Shown: piece after piece, positions 24,560 to 37,810 of the stretch
Layout of the letters: every line of letters starts with the position of its first letter
Numbering within the stretch: the stretch's first letter is position 1
Made by a program: the position numbers and the translations under genes
Notes under the pieces: generated by a model
Seen by the model: the letters and a program-made list of their open reading frames with translations, nothing else
The model's database searches: none
What the model was told of the DNA's origin: nothing
DNA from: Acanthochromis polyacanthus
Lineage: Eukaryota; Chordata; Actinopteri; Pomacentridae
DNA: 64,000 nucleotides
Direction: 5' to 3'
NCBI RefSeq assembly: GCF_021347895.1
Contig: NC_067116.1
Span: forward strand, 44,884,628 to 44,948,627

Positions 24560-26615
24560 AAACTCGTTGAGCTGCTCTCGCCGCTGAAAATCTTCCTCTG
24601 ATGCAATGTGTGTGAAACGGATAACAAGGAGAAAGACACTAATGATCGGGCTGAAAAAAGACACAATCCGAAGTCTTTATTTCTGTGTTAGCGGCACCCA
24701 AGAAACAGCGGCTTAGTCGGTTTGACGACCTTTAATCACAGCGTCCAGCCTCGAGAGGAGAACCACTTATCATGGAGGAAGTCTGCGTTTACGTCCCTCT
24801 TCTTCCCCCCCGGTGCCCTCGAATGTATAAGAGTTCAGAAAAATGCGAATGGATAATAGGCAGGCCTCTTTCTCAGATTGGAGGGTGATTTCATAGTGCT
24901 CATTAAATTCCACTCCTGCTGGAGACCGTAGCCATCATAGCTGTCAGCTCCAGCAGCAGAACAAGAGGAAGAGGAGGAGGAGGAGGGAGAGAGTAAGGAG
25001 GGATGGAGTGTTTTCCAGTCATGTAGACAAACAGCTGAAACACTCAGGAGTGTCTGCCTGTGGTTTCACTCAAAGCAGCAGAGTGACATAACAGACCCCT
25101 GGCACTCTTATCTCCAGCATGGAGGGATATCCTCACTCTCCCCCTCTATTTTCCCAAGGCGAGAAAACTAAAGGCTTCAGGAAAACATGTCCTCGAGGGA
25201 CAAGTGCAGAGTGATGAGAAAGTTTTTGATGCGACTGCTTTTTTTGGAGGTGGGGGGAGGCGAAGACTCTGCAGCATGAAAGTGGTTGGTGCCAAATCTA
25301 AATGGCCTGTGAAGTGCGGTGCCCAGGGACATCCCGGCCAGCCCTGACACAGCGTCTTCATAGTGTTTATAGAGGCAACATTTTAACGGATTTAAGGCGG
25401 AACGAGACATGACAGCAGAAAACACTGCAGAGTATGGTGGAAAAATAAACCCGCCGCTGCACGCAGGAGTCATGCAACCAACATCAGCGCGCTCACACAT
25501 TACTGATAGGGCCCGCTTCCCGAACAGCTGCAAATGAAATGAAAACAAAGACAGATTGCAGCAGCCAAGAGTTCAGCACTTATAATTGCAGCAGTTACAA
25601 ACTCGTACGCTCGCTCAGAACAAGCCGCTCACTGACAGAGACATGCGGGCAAACAGCTCAGCAAAAGATGACTCATGGAAATGAAACCGGACCCGACGCA
25701 GCGTTGGATGATGTCTGGTGACAGTGAGGGACTCTGGGTAATGAACCCAGGGACTGCTACCCTCCTGCAGGTGCATACAGTCCTGTCAGGCCTGTGTGAC
25801 GGCCTGTGATGACAAAGAAATAACCTCACCGTCCTCCTCTGTAGTCCTTGGAGGATTATTGAACCTGGATAATATAAAGCCGGGTAGACCCTTTATAATA
25901 CAGATTTAATTTGCTGTGCCTGTTTGAGTTTCAGAGGAGGTAAAGCTGATGTCTGTATCGGGGACACTTCAACCAAAAGCTTTTCCAATTCATTTGGGAA
26001 AAGGGGAATAAGTGGGATGACAACTCCTACTGGCTGTCGCTTTCATTTAGTGTTTCTGTAATGTGGCCGTTGTGACCTTTTACACTGACACACTGAGTAA
26101 GTGCTGAAGAAATTGATCTTGTTGCTACAATCTAGAAGCGTTGTGTAACCAATTATGTAAATGTCACAGCCTAAAATTTACTTACGAGCCAACACTGATA
26201 TATAACACTCACTGTAGGTGTCGTATCATAATGAAAAATGTGATTATTACACATTTACATGAGCAAATTGTGATTATTTACATTATCCTTTATGACATCT
26301 TTTATGTCAGCCGTGTTGTTTATCAGGATGTTTCCCAACATGTGGAATCGGCTGCTGGAATACTTCAATCAAAAAACTAATATAAGACATGGTGTGATGA
26401 CATTGAGAAGCTGCAGGGGATCATGGGAGTTGCTGTCTTCATCATCACTGCCAATGAAAATCTGACAGGTGGAATAAATGTTCATGGATGAGTCCTAAAC
26501 TGTTATTCATGATACATTTAATCACATCTACTGACGTTTTGTTTTGTAATTCTAATGGAATAGCTGCAAATAATGCTAGCTAACATCATGTTAAAGCCAA
26601 ACTACCATTACAGGA
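24560..26615. other. No gene recognised
   Basis: Mixed-composition non-coding DNA with a GAGGAGGAG run near 24967-24988. Open frames at 25146-25548 show no domain. Confidence 0.4.
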
Positions 26616-26619
26616 GCTG

Positions 26620-27133
26620 ACCAGTAGGGCTGGACCTGAATGTACGAATATTTGGTCGCTACGGTGGTATCCGAGTATTTATTTTGAGATCCAAATATTC
26701 AGATTTCAACCCCCATTTGTCCAGTTTAAAAGTGATTTTATTCAGGTTCAGCTGCTGAAATGCGTTTCTAACAAACTGGGTTGGAGTAGTTCACTTTTTG
26801 TGTGTATCCGTCTTGGATTTGATAAATACTGACAGTCAGTTTGAAGCCCTTACAGTTGCATATTTGCTGTCAGGATGGGATTTTGCCTGTCAACAGGATT
26901 TCCTGTTTTTCTGACCTTATACTTACCTCAAGTTGCCTTTTAGGACATACATTCGTACGTATCATACTTGCCTATAGAGAGGAGGTTACTACAGCCTCAT
27001 AAAACAAACAATAATGATAATAATAATTTTAAAGCAAACAGAGGTTTGGTATCGGAATAGTATCGGTATCAGCAGATATCCAAATTCAGGTATCGGGATC
27101 AGAAGTGAAAAATTGTGGATCGGTGCATCCCTA
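26620..27133. mobile_element. Diverged hAT-type remnants
   Basis: The left part (AGGGCTGGACCTGAATG, GAGATCCAAATATTCAG) and the right part (TATCGGTATCAG..GGATCGGTGCATCCCTA) resemble ends of two teleost hAT families. The right end reads TAGGGATGCACCGATCC on the other strand. A relative of the left part is at 18547-18780 in inverted orientation. No transposase. Confidence 0.45.
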
Positions 27134-27980
27134 CTTTAAGCCAATCAAAATCTTCTGAAATAGGATGTAGCGACTGCGTTCGGTCCAAACAGTGACGGAG
27201 GAACTGTGGTGGATCATTTGCATGCTGAAAGCGAGCAACGCCATTAAAACGGATTATTCACCATAAAAACCCAGAAGGGTTTCTTTAATGCTCAACCCAA
27301 AGCTGCGGTAAAACTTGACATTTTCAGTGCGGTGCGATGCCGCCCTGAGGTTGCTGGTTGTCGGTTTATTCCTGTAATCTACATCTGGTGAGTCAGACAG
27401 TGTGTCACTAAACGTTTTCATCGATCATACCTGGCATTTAGCAGCTCTGTCTCTGTGTGTTTTTGGGCGTTTCTTCCTGATACACAAAACTACTGTTTCA
27501 ATTTGGGTAAATCCGACATTCAAATGCTTTTAAAACACATTTTGGTTGCACACCTGTCTGAGCGGGGACTAGAAGCCTCTCGGTGCACAGCCACCTAGCA
27601 GCGTGAGGCATTTAAGTAAGATCGGTAAATTCCAGCACCTACCACCAGTCTGCACATGATGCGTTTGGGGGACATCTGTAAATTGTAGCTTCAGAAAACA
27701 ACCAAGGTCACGCTCTCTCCCTGTAAACTGCAGGAGTCTCTGCACGCACATCCGTCACATCAAACCACCCGCCGCCGCCACAGGGACACTTTCAGGCCGT
27801 TATGATAAAACGGCCATCATCATGCAGTGTTTGCTGCTAAGAGGACGACCGAAGCACGGCTGGGAACGCTGCTTTTTCTGTCAGAACATCTACGTTAAAA
27901 CAGCCCAATGTTTTCAGCGAACTCGTGTCAGATGTGTGGTCAGAAAAGCAGCTTCCCTCCACCGCCTTTAAGTTCTACAT

Positions 27981-29056
27981 CAGGGGTGTCCAACATGAGG
28001 CCCGTGGTCCAAAAGTGGTCCTCCAGAGGGTCCAATCTGGCCCTCAAAGTGTAAAAATTACAGAGAAGACATTAACTGCAGATTGTAAATTAGTAAAACT
28101 AGAAATTTAAAATCATTTCTAGACCATGACACGTTGTTTAGATCATAAAATAAAATACTGATTGTTTTTGTTCGTCATTTTGTGTCTTGTTTTTTTTTGT
28201 CTGACTTTGGTGTCATGTTTTTGTCATTTTGTTTCTCGCTTTTGTCTTTTTTGCCTCGTTAGTGTCATTTATGTAATTTTTTGTCTCATTTTTCTCGTTT
28301 GTTCATTTTTTAGCCCTTTGTAACTTTTGTCTAATTTTTTGTCTCTTGTTTTGTGTTTGCCTCATTTTTCGTTATTTTGCCATTTTTGTAATTTTGTGTC
28401 TCATTTTTGAAATAATTTGTTGCGTTTTTGGTCCGACTTTTGTTGTTTTGTGTCTCATTTTTGTCATTTTATCTAGTTTTTGTTGTTTGTCTAAATTTTG
28501 TCATTTGTCTCAAGTATTTGTTGTTTTATTTCTCATTTTTTCATTGTGTTTCCTTTTTGTCTCACTTTTGGTTGTTTTGTGTTTTTTTTAACCTCACTTG
28601 TGTTGTTTGTGCATTTTTTTGTCGCTTTGTAACCATGCTGTCTAATTTTTTGTCTCTTTTGTTTCATTTCGTTGCATTTGTCTCCTTTTTTGTCATTTTG
28701 TGTCTCATGTCTGTAATATTTTATCTTGTTTTAGATATTTCTTGTCTTTTTTAAAGTAAAATCCTCTCTGGTTCAGGTCCAGGTGACTAAATGTTGTGTT
28801 CCTTTGTAGACAATCTGATCTGGAAGTTGTAATGTGGAAATGATAAACTGAGGCTGAATATTGATGACATTTAATTTCAGTTTGTTCGTAATGTTTTGTA
28901 AAACAAGAATTCCTCAAATGTGAACATTTTCAGAACATTTTTTTTGCACTAAACCAAAGGAACCATTAGGAGTTGTGGTTATTTATCGGTTTTTATGCTG
29001 TGGTTTTACCGGTCCGGATCACTGGAGATCAGACTAAAATGAGTTTGACATCCCTG
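27981..29056. mobile_element. Non-autonomous hAT element with internal T-rich minisatellite
   Basis: Ends CAGGGGTGTCCAAC and GTTTGACATCCCTG are inverted repeats of the hAT type. The 8-bp flanks are TTCTACAT (27973-27980) and ATCTACAT (29057-29064), 7 of 8 matching, the size of a hAT target duplication. There is no transposase. Positions 28150-28760 are a degenerate TTTTTGTCATTTTGTGTCTC repeat, which creates spurious hydrophobic frames. Confidence 0.82.
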
Positions 29057-29415
29057 ATCTACATCATCTTTATGGAAAACAACAGGTTAAATGTGCCGTT
29101 TCTCTGTTGTACAATCAACATAAAACGTGTTAAGAAAATGTAAATATGTATGGGAATCAACAAAACTCTCAAATGTATTATTTGCAAAGAATAAGTTACG
29201 TGTTGTTGCATATAAATGTAAGTTTTATAAGTTCAACCAAACATGCAACGCTGTTCTTTTTAAACCATTCACTGCATACAATACATTTAAAAGGCAGAAA
29301 AAGTATTTTTGTTTACCATTTCTGACTGCTCTATATAATTTGCTCAGTGCAGCACAAAAGGCAAACCAAGCATCTGCTGGCTGAAGCCTATTATTTAACA
29401 GATATGATAGCGGCA

Positions 29416-29590
29416 TCAATTTTCTCATCCAACTCCATCCTGAAATGTCAAACTAACGCCCGAAATAAAACAATCTGACAAGCAAAAATGGAAGATCGCC
29501 CTTTGCTACGACAGTGGTATCAATTTTCTCATCCAACTTTCCCCAAAATGTCAAACTAATTCCCCGAATAAAACAATCTGAAAAGGAGAA
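29416..29590 (+). repeat. Short tandem duplication, period about 103 bp
   Basis: ATCAATTTTCTCATCCAACT occurs at 29416 and 29519, each followed by AAATGTCAAACTAA and AATAAAACAATCTGA. Two copies; origin unknown. Confidence 0.75.
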
Positions 29591-30083
29591 AGTGGCCACA
29601 ATTTACGTCCATACCGACACTACAGACTGTTATTAGGAGCTCTGAGTAGACAATTGTCAGAACACAAAAGGAATGTCAGAAAACACGGCGAGAAAACGTG
29701 ATTTTAAAGAAGCCAAAAACAGCAGACTTTATGGAAACCACAGCTCTGAACCTGAAGATGATCAATTATTACTAATACAGAGACAGGAAACAGACAAAAG
29801 CTGTAAACAGTAAATTCTTCTGCCGTATGTTTCGTTAATTAATCCTCTGATACTCAAAACCTGGAAGGCATGCTATCTTAGAAAGAGAAATCATAAAAAA
29901 TACACAACGCCTCAGAGCAGAAACTGTAAAAACAAGAATAATCAATAGAATTTTTACTGTTTGCCAGTTCTATGTGACATAATGTTCTGTCAGGAAAACT
30001 GCTGAAATCCAAGCTTAAAAATCGTATTTCATCAAAATCTCATTATCCTACATTTAAATATCCGCAACAATTAACAGTCTGCA

Positions 30084-31015
30084 GTGACTAGAAATTATGT
30101 TGGAAAATATCGATAAAATGTCCAAAATGTTACTAAAATGTTGATAAATATTAATATAGTATCCAAAAATACTCATGAAAAATTAAAGGTATTATTAAAG
30201 CCCCCAAAAACCTAAAAAAAAAGCCCCGAAAGAAAATTATGTCCAAAAATGTCAGAAAGTCGTTACGCAGCTGTGACGAACAATCATGTGACAAAAATGC
30301 AGCGTTTATTTGGCTGAACTGCAGGCTGTGTTCAGACAGAGAAGATTAGAGACAAATAAGACAATAAATTAAAAAATATAAGTAGTAAAATATGTATAAT
30401 ATGCACATTTCTCCTAGAATTGACAACACCTGTGGGCAGGTGGAAAATGTCGTATTTGTTGACTTCAGATTTTTTTAATATTTGTGAAATAAATATTCAG
30501 GAAAATTAAACTTTTTCCCCCATTTTTTTTTTGTAATTTATGGCATTATAGTCTTAATATATATATAGAAACGTCTTTGTATTTGTAGTGAAGTTTGTGC
30601 TCTTTCCATACAGGTACAGAACTTCATATTTCTGTAAAAAATGTAAATATTACTAAAATGTAAATAAACATTAATGTCCGATGATATTATTAAATAAACA
30701 TGAAAATATGAATCAATGTCCACAAATAAGAATATGTCCAAAAATACTAATTACACATTGGAAAATAATTTTTGTAAATGTTAAAAAATATTATTAGGAA
30801 GCCTGAAAAATAATAAAATGTGTCAGAAAATATTTTAAAATGTTGACTTTTTTTTATTATGTTGGAAAATATTAATAAACTGTCTAAATTTTTTATTTAA
30901 ATGCTCCAAAAATAATAAAACATCATAAAAATATTAACAAAATGTTCCAGAAACATCATTATGTCCAAAAATATTTCTAAAATGTTACAAAAAAAATCAT
31001 CAGTTTAAAAATATA
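30084..31015. repeat. Degenerate ATGTCCAAAAATATTA repeat
   Basis: Short phrases TGTCCAAAAATATTACTAAA and AAATGTTG(A)TAAATATTAAT recur throughout, with a gap of ordinary sequence at 30250-30600. A second block of the same kind is at 33485-33865, so the two may share an origin. Confidence 0.6.
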
Positions 31016-31019
31016 ATTA

Positions 31020-32150
31020 AATTAATGTAACAATAAAGTAAAATTATACCTCGGCCTGAAATCATAAAGAACACAGCTCAAGCTAGTCAAGAAAGTCTGC
31101 AAAGTTATTATGAAGCTCTAAAAGTTCACAACATTCTAAAGTAACTCAGCCAATGAGGCCACAGTGAGAATAAAACAGAACACAGAAACTGCCTGGAGTA
31201 AAGGACTCCTAAAACTCCTGCATGTGCTGCCGTACATTCTGCACATGCTACTAGACGTGTCTGATTTTGCCCTTTGGCTGCTCACACCGAGGCTGAATCC
31301 AGCAGGATGTAAGCGTGGCATCGGTTTCCCAAAGCAAAGCATTGAGCGGCCTCTGTACCGACTGCACTCCCCCGTCACTCAAACCAAAGCTGAGGTGTGA
31401 CAGGTGAGAAAAGACCGGAAATTGGACACACCTGTAGCTGCCGCCCACGCCAACTCCCACCGCCGTGCCTCACGAGGAGGTCACGGCGCCCTAAATATCC
31501 CCGGTGTGATGCCTGCTGCCAGTCTCCACAGCTTGGCGGCTGCTGATAACAGAAAAACCAATAAAAGGACGCGTTTCTGCCGTGCACGGCCACCATGAGC
31601 TGCTAAAAAAGCTCCGGCGCAGACTGCAGAACTTTCCATGACACTTCATCTTACAAGTGACTGGTTGATGGCAGCAGAAAATGTCACGACTTCCATGCTC
31701 TTCAGGGATCACCAGTCACATGGATTGGGGCACTGTGACCCTGAAGAGACGACTCCATCAGCAGAGGGAACCTTCACTGCTTCAGGACAACTCAACCGAC
31801 ATAAATCACAAACCGCAAAGCAGCCAGATCGCCTCCTCTGAGCGCCACAAGCGTCCACAGTTAACTCCAGCGCTTCACAATAACCGTTTTTCCTGCTGCA
31901 AACACAGCATATCCTGTGCTGGTCTGTTAAACAGAAGATTTTCAGCCCTGTACATTTTCAAAAGCATAAACCCTGGTGACTGAGACGGACTCGGTTTGAG
32001 TTCAGCCGGTGACCTTTAAGATATGTCTGCCTCCTGTCCTCCTCCCATCTCCTCTCCTGTCGATTGCTGCTGCTGTTTTCCAGAAAAAATACCAGAAACA
32101 GAGGATTTAAAGATTCAAAGTACTGAAAACCTAGGCACTGCAAACAGAGA
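31020..32150. other. Moderately GC-rich non-coding sequence
   Basis: 31140-31980 is less AT-rich than its surroundings and opens on both strands, but I see no domain, no plausible splice sites in frame, and no repeat. Confidence 0.35.
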
Positions 32151-32157
32151 TTCTTAA

Positions 32158-32681
32158 CCCTCCTGCTGTCCTCATTTACAGGCACCAAAAAATGTTGTTT
32201 CCTTGTCGGAAAAAAATACAAAAAAAAAAAAAAAAAAAATCAGCAAAAACATTCCCTAAATTTATGAAAATTTGCAAAACCTTCAGAAAGAAAATTCCTG
32301 AAAGTTCTACAAACTTTACCTTAAAAAATTTCTTTTTAAAAAAAAAAAATCTCCCAAATTTGGCATGAAAATCCTTGTAAATATTTTCAAATAATTTGTA
32401 AAAATCTTCCCAAAAATCCTAAAAATATCTAAAGTCATTCCATAGATCAGTAAAATTTCTAATATTTTCTTTCAGAACATTCACATAAAAATCAACCAAA
32501 GTCCAGCGAATTTCGAATGTTCTGAAAGAAACAAACATTTTTTTCCACCAAAAAATGTTCAAAGATTTCCTAAAAATGCCGAAAATGTGAATATCAGAAG
32601 TTTCACTGTGAAAATATTTTTTTTCTTTCACATTTTCAAACTTTAAAACGGATTAATTTGACCCACAGGATGACACGAGAG
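32158..32681. mobile_element. TTAA MITE family, copy E
   Basis: TTAA lies at 32154-32157 and 32682-32685. It starts CCCTCCTGCTGTCCTC and ends CAGGATGACACGAGAG. Same orientation as copy D, with a 20-nt A run near 32220. Confidence 0.82.
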
Positions 32682-33157
32682 TTAAACAGTATTTAAAACC
32701 ACCAACTAAAACAAAGTACTACACTACATCCCATAGTAGTATGCAGTATAAGACTGTCTTACTTTGCGTTATGCTTGGATAGATTTAGCTGGTTTCTGGT
32801 TTTGGAAAGCAGAGGTAAACAACAGCACAGATAACGTGCAGCATCCCCTTGTGCTATGAAAATCTGGGACAAGTTAAAAATGTGGATTTACATGTTTTTT
32901 CCCAAAGATGAACATTTACCTGCCTGTATAACAACTGTACAGGTTCAGAAATAACCCTGTTCTGTGGCATAACTGAGTGTCAGAAGGCTCTGCTGGTATT
33001 TGTGTTGATTTGGAAATCTGACATTATCCTCACTTCAATCAGACTGTCTGCTTTTCATCAGACCTGCTGATTAGCGGTGTTCCACTTTTATTTTTATACA
33101 CACACTTTGCCTCATGAACGTTTCCTCCTATTCAATAGCTTTATAATTTCAATAAAA

Positions 33158-33390
33158 TGAAGAGTTCATTCGCAAGAGCAGATAACTCCGTTTTGATAAA
33201 TTTTCAGAAAATTTCTTTTTTTATTGTTTACTCGAGAGAATATCAATCAAACTGAAGTTGAGTGGATTTGACTCAGTATGACAAAATAGAGAAAAATAAA
33301 TTATTAGTTATATTATTATTATCTCAAGTAAACAATAAAAAACGAGTTTTCTGAAAACGGAGTTACGTGTTTTTGCAAATGAACTCTTCA
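33158..33390. mobile_element. 233-bp palindromic MITE
   Basis: The left arm TGAAGAGTTCATTCGCAA.. through TATTGTTTACTCGAGA and the right arm TCTCAAGTAAACAATA.. through TTGCAAATGAACTCTTCA are reverse complements with few mismatches over about 80 nt, around a central spacer. No coding potential; superfamily unknown. Confidence 0.8.
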
Positions 33391-33484
33391 AATGTCAAAA
33401 ATGATCATGTCTCCTGTGTCATTTTAATTATATTTCAATATAGTTTATAAATTGGAATGGCAAGACTTCTTGTTTGAAAATTAA

Positions 33485-33865
33485 CGTGGAAAATATATTT
33501 TCAAATGTTTAAAAATATTACTAAAATTTACAAAAACATTCATGTCTGGTAATATTAATAAATATGCCTAAATGTTTTCAAAAAATGTTCACAAATAGGA
33601 ATGTCCAAAAATATTAATTAAATGTTAGAAAATATGAAATTTTTGAAAAATAGTCATATTTAGAAAATATTAAGATGCCCAAAAAATTATAAAAAAATGT
33701 CAGAAAATATTTGTCAAAATTTATTTTGTTGTTGTGTTGAAAAATAATTTTAAAATGTTCAAATGTCTGTAAAAATATTACATAGATGCCCAAAAAAAAC
33801 AATAAAATGTCAGAAAAATATTACTAAAATATTCCAAAAACATAAAGTCTAAAAATATTCTTAAA
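33485..33865. repeat. Degenerate ATGTCCAAAAATATTA repeat, second block
   Basis: Same phrases as at 30084-31015 (AATGTCCAAAAATATTAATT, AAAATGTCAGAAAATATT). It lies directly right of the 233-bp palindromic MITE. Confidence 0.6.
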
Positions 33866-33869
33866 ATTA

Positions 33870-35830
33870 TAAATAAATAAAAATTAACCAGCCTTAAAAG
33901 TAAAACGTAAAGTGTTAATTTCTGCATTCTTTGTTAACAAATATTCACTTTTCAAATCAAATCACTGACGTGCTAACCGATCAATAAATCCATCATGTTG
34001 GCCTTTAATATACAAAAGCTGTGGAGCTTATATAATGTTAGATTATGCGAGTTCAGATTATAGTATTTTCTCTCTTAAAACTCATCACGGTTTCCAGGAA
34101 TTCAGGCGATGCTGTCGGTTAATCCCTTTATTGGAGCAGCAGCTGTTTTTTGCTTGAAAAACTACAATCGATGGTTGCCGTCTTTTCTTTTCAGAGCTCG
34201 GTAGTAATTTTTGATTGCAGTATTCACGTTGCTTTTGTGTTCTGCTGAATTGCAATCACTTGCGGGGGCAGACAGAATAACAAACACCTTCCAATACAGC
34301 GGAGCATTAACATACAGAGTCAAATCGACACTTTTCTGACGCGCCGCCAACAAAAACTCGACATGAGGATCGTTATAAAAGGCAGGATTCATCAGAGCTT
34401 CTGAGCTGGGCTGGATGATTTCGACATCTCGTCTTTGCTTTTCTGCCTTTTGGTTAAACTTTCACAAGTTAAAAAAAAAAACCAGCAGATATGTGAACAG
34501 AAGCGCCCATGGGACCAGTATTCTACCATCTCTAATGCTGATTTAAATAAGCCTCACAACACTGCAGAGAAAAACAAACCGACGAAAAAAGGAAAAAAGA
34601 AAAGCCGGACGAAGTTTGAAGTAAGCCTCTTGATCACGACCACGAGCATTACAGACGTCATTAGGATGAATTCTTCCTGGGAAATGTTGAATCAAAAAAA
34701 AACAAACTTCTTTCTCTACAGATTCTCCCCCAGCTGTGTGATATAATCTGTCTCCACTTTGAGGTACAATAGACAATCCTAGCTGTTATATAAGGTACAT
34801 CCGTGCTTTGTGTTCTGAGAGGACAAGCACTACTGGAACCACTCCACTGGTGGGGAATCAACGGCAGGATTTCAGGACAAGTGAATGCAGCAATTTCATC
34901 TTTCATCAAGTTTTGTAGTGTTTGTCTCGCTCTTCTCCTGAGATGTTGCGTAACAGAGGAGGTGCTGACTGCTAATAGGAACGAGGAGGAGTGTGTTAAC
35001 AGCTGCATGTAGCAGGAGAGCAGGTCTGCAACGATCCCAGCCAGCTCGCCGCTTCCGACACGGGAGATGTGACTGCGCACGGAGCGGACGCGTCACACAT
35101 ATGGCCACATGCAACATGCATGCTGTGGAGGCGCGTCGGTCACGCGTGTGCCGTCGCTCTCTCTCATCTTCCCACACAGTCGTCGTCATCAGTGGAGGCT
35201 GAAAATCTGCAGAGAAAGGAGGCAATCAATGCCTTTCCCTCAGAAACTCTGCCCCGTCCTACCCTCTTTTTAAGAGTTTCCTCAGATCTGCCAGAGCCCC
35301 CTGAACAATTAATAATTAACACATCGGCATATAATGGATCGGGGATTAATAATTCAAGTCTGCCGATTTGGACTAAAATAGACTGCAGGCGAAGAACCGT
35401 GGCGTGGTGCAACAGGTCGGAGTCAAGATGTGGGACGAGGACAAAGGGTGGAGCTCCGGCACAGAGAGTGAGGCTCAGCGGCGTTAATTTAAGAGCATCA
35501 GTCAGTGGTAGGCATGTGTAATAAGGCTGGGAATACAGTAGCTGCTGCTGCACCGCCCCAGGCCTGCACCGCATTCACTCACAACATTTGTTCTCGCATT
35601 AAAATGCACAAGTGGATAGTCGTTTTATGGTCACGGCGGCGCTAATTTGGAGCGACACGAGTGAAAGAACAACAAAAAGTTCAAGGACCGGTCCACTCTC
35701 ACGCACAAACTGCCACATCTAGCTTTTAATTATGCATTATTTATGATATAATTAGCATCTTAACGGCGGTGCAAATAATGAAAGACATAATCGAGGTGCT
35801 AACTGTGACTGATGTCGGGACCGATGACAT
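33870..35830. other. Non-coding, possible conserved element at 35690-35830
   Basis: 35700-35830 contains TTAATTATGCATTATTTATG and ATAATTAGCATC, homeodomain- and POU-like AT motifs often found in developmental enhancers. No gene is recognised in 33870-35690. Confidence 0.3.
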
Positions 35831-35838
35831 TTAATTAA

Positions 35839-36360
35839 CCCTCGTGTCAAATTAACGGGTCAAATTAACCCATTTTAAAGTTTGAAAATGTGGAAAAAAA
35901 TATATTTTCACAGTGAAACATATGATGTCCACATTTTCAACACTTTGGAGAAATTTTTGAACATTTTCCGGTGGAAAAAAAATGTTATAAATGTTTCTTA
36001 AGAACATTCACAAAAAAAAAAAAAATCTACCAAAATCCAGCGAATTTCACGGGATTTTGGTTGATTTTTTTGTGAATGTTCTTAAAAAAATCTGAAGTTT
36101 TACTTATATATATATGTAATCACTTTAGATATTTTCAAGATTTTTTTGGAATATTTTTACAAAAATATTTACAAGAATTTTCTTGCCAAATTTGGGAGAT
36201 TTTTTTTTAAATAGAACTTTTAAGGGAAACAATTCAGGAATTATTGGAATTTTCTTCCTGAATGTTTTGAAAATTTCCAGAAATTTGGGGAATTTTTTAC
36301 TGAATTTTTTGACGAGAAAATAATATTTTTCGGTGTCCATAAATGAGGATAACAGGAGGG
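35839..36360. mobile_element. TTAA MITE family, copy F
   Basis: It follows TTAA (35835-35838) with CCCTCGTGTC, and ends GATAACAGGAGGG followed by TTAG instead of TTAA. It is joined directly to copy G, giving a tandem pair. Confidence 0.8.
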
Positions 36361-36754
36361 TTAGGTATGTTAAAGTTATTTTAAAAATGCTTCTTAAGAA
36401 CATATACAAAAAAAAAAAAATCAACCAAAATCCAGTGAATTTCTATGATTTTTTTGTCAATGTTCTCAAATAAAATATCAGAAGTTTTACTGATATATAT
36501 ATGTAATCACTTTAGATATTTTTAGGATTTTTTAGAAGATTTTTATGCATTTTTTGAAAATATTCACAAGAATTTTCTTGTCACATTTGGGGGATTTTTT
36601 TTCAAATAAAACTTTTAAGGAATTATTGGAATTTCCTTCCTGAAGCTTTTGCAAATTTCCAGAAATTTGGAGATTTTATTTGCAGAATTTTTGTATTTTT
36701 TTTCACACAAGGAAACAATATTTTCGGTGCCCGTAAATGAGGACAACGGGAGGG
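36361..36754. mobile_element. TTAA MITE family, copy G (headless tandem partner of F)
   Basis: It begins inside the element body (TTCTTAAGAACAT, CCAGTGAATTTCTATG), runs in the same direction as F, and ends GAGGACAACGGGAGGG followed by TTAG, as F does. The shared TTAG suggests that the pair arose by duplication of one copy with its right flank. Confidence 0.75.
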
Positions 36755-37810
36755 TTAGCTAAGGCCACCATGAGAGCAGGACATGTTATGACTAATTTCC
36801 TTCACCTCGAGCCCAAAGAGCATAATTTGTTAACGTGGTATTTAACAGAGTGGGGATGGCAATCAGTGAAAACAGAGGGGAACCAGCATGAGAGGACATG
36901 ATTGTGACTAACAGATGACTCAAGTGGGATCTCAGATGAGTCCGGTCGGTTGGCAGAGACCGTCGCTCGCTCTCTCCACTTCAAACAATGCCGTGATATC
37001 TGCTGCAGCTCTGAGGCCACGCGCTCGCCATGTTTCCGTGCGCTCAGCTGAACTTTGCGTTCGGTAAAAAGAAGGTCAAACACCTCTCTTGTCTGGTTAA
37101 TGAGTTGCCGTGGATCCTCCTCGGCAGGAACAACGGTGTCTCTAGGATTACTGCTGCAGTTTCCAGCTCTGCCCCTAATATCACTGCATGGGGAATGTCG
37201 TGCAACGTGACTGCATTGTCCTATTCTGAAAGACGCTCAGAGGAGGGGATCTGCACAGATACGGTTACACTGAAATATAAATAGATGAGGCTCACCAGCC
37301 TCTGCTTAATCCTGCTGGGCAACTATTGTACATTATTATTTATTGTCTTTCAAAATCATGAAGTGCTGAGACAATGATGAAGCTGTTGTGAGGCACAAAG
37401 CTGTGATTAATGGGGAAACGCAAATACTCATTAAAACCAGCCTCGGATGAAATCTGAAATAAATGACTTTAATTGTACTGCGTAGAACTTTCTATACATT
37501 TCAGCTGCTGTCCAAAGCTACGGGGTCTCATTTGGACTGAAACTATTATTTTCATTATTGATGATCGTATTGCTCAAGCAGGACGGTCATTTCATGAAAA
37601 ATCAATCAGTGCCTCCCACCTGATGCCCTCACAATCAGCACATTTTCTTTGTACAATAACTTCAGTCAGTCCCTCCAGGATTTCACGCAGTTTTTCCAGA
37701 TTGTTGCGTCTCTAAAATGCCTGAATTCCAGGCAGCTTTTCTAAAAAAACTGCAATGTAACCTGCGATGTTTTGAGCTTTTTTGTTGCAATGAAATTGTT
37801 GGAGACAATA

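Noticed and set aside
28346..28754. Hydrophobic, membrane-protein-like frames
   Set aside because: They come from T-rich minisatellite sequence inside a hAT element; Phe/Leu/Val runs are a composition artefact.
35069..35574. 150- and 136-residue frames on opposite strands
   Set aside because: Antiparallel frames in moderately GC-rich sequence with no family resemblance; probably chance.
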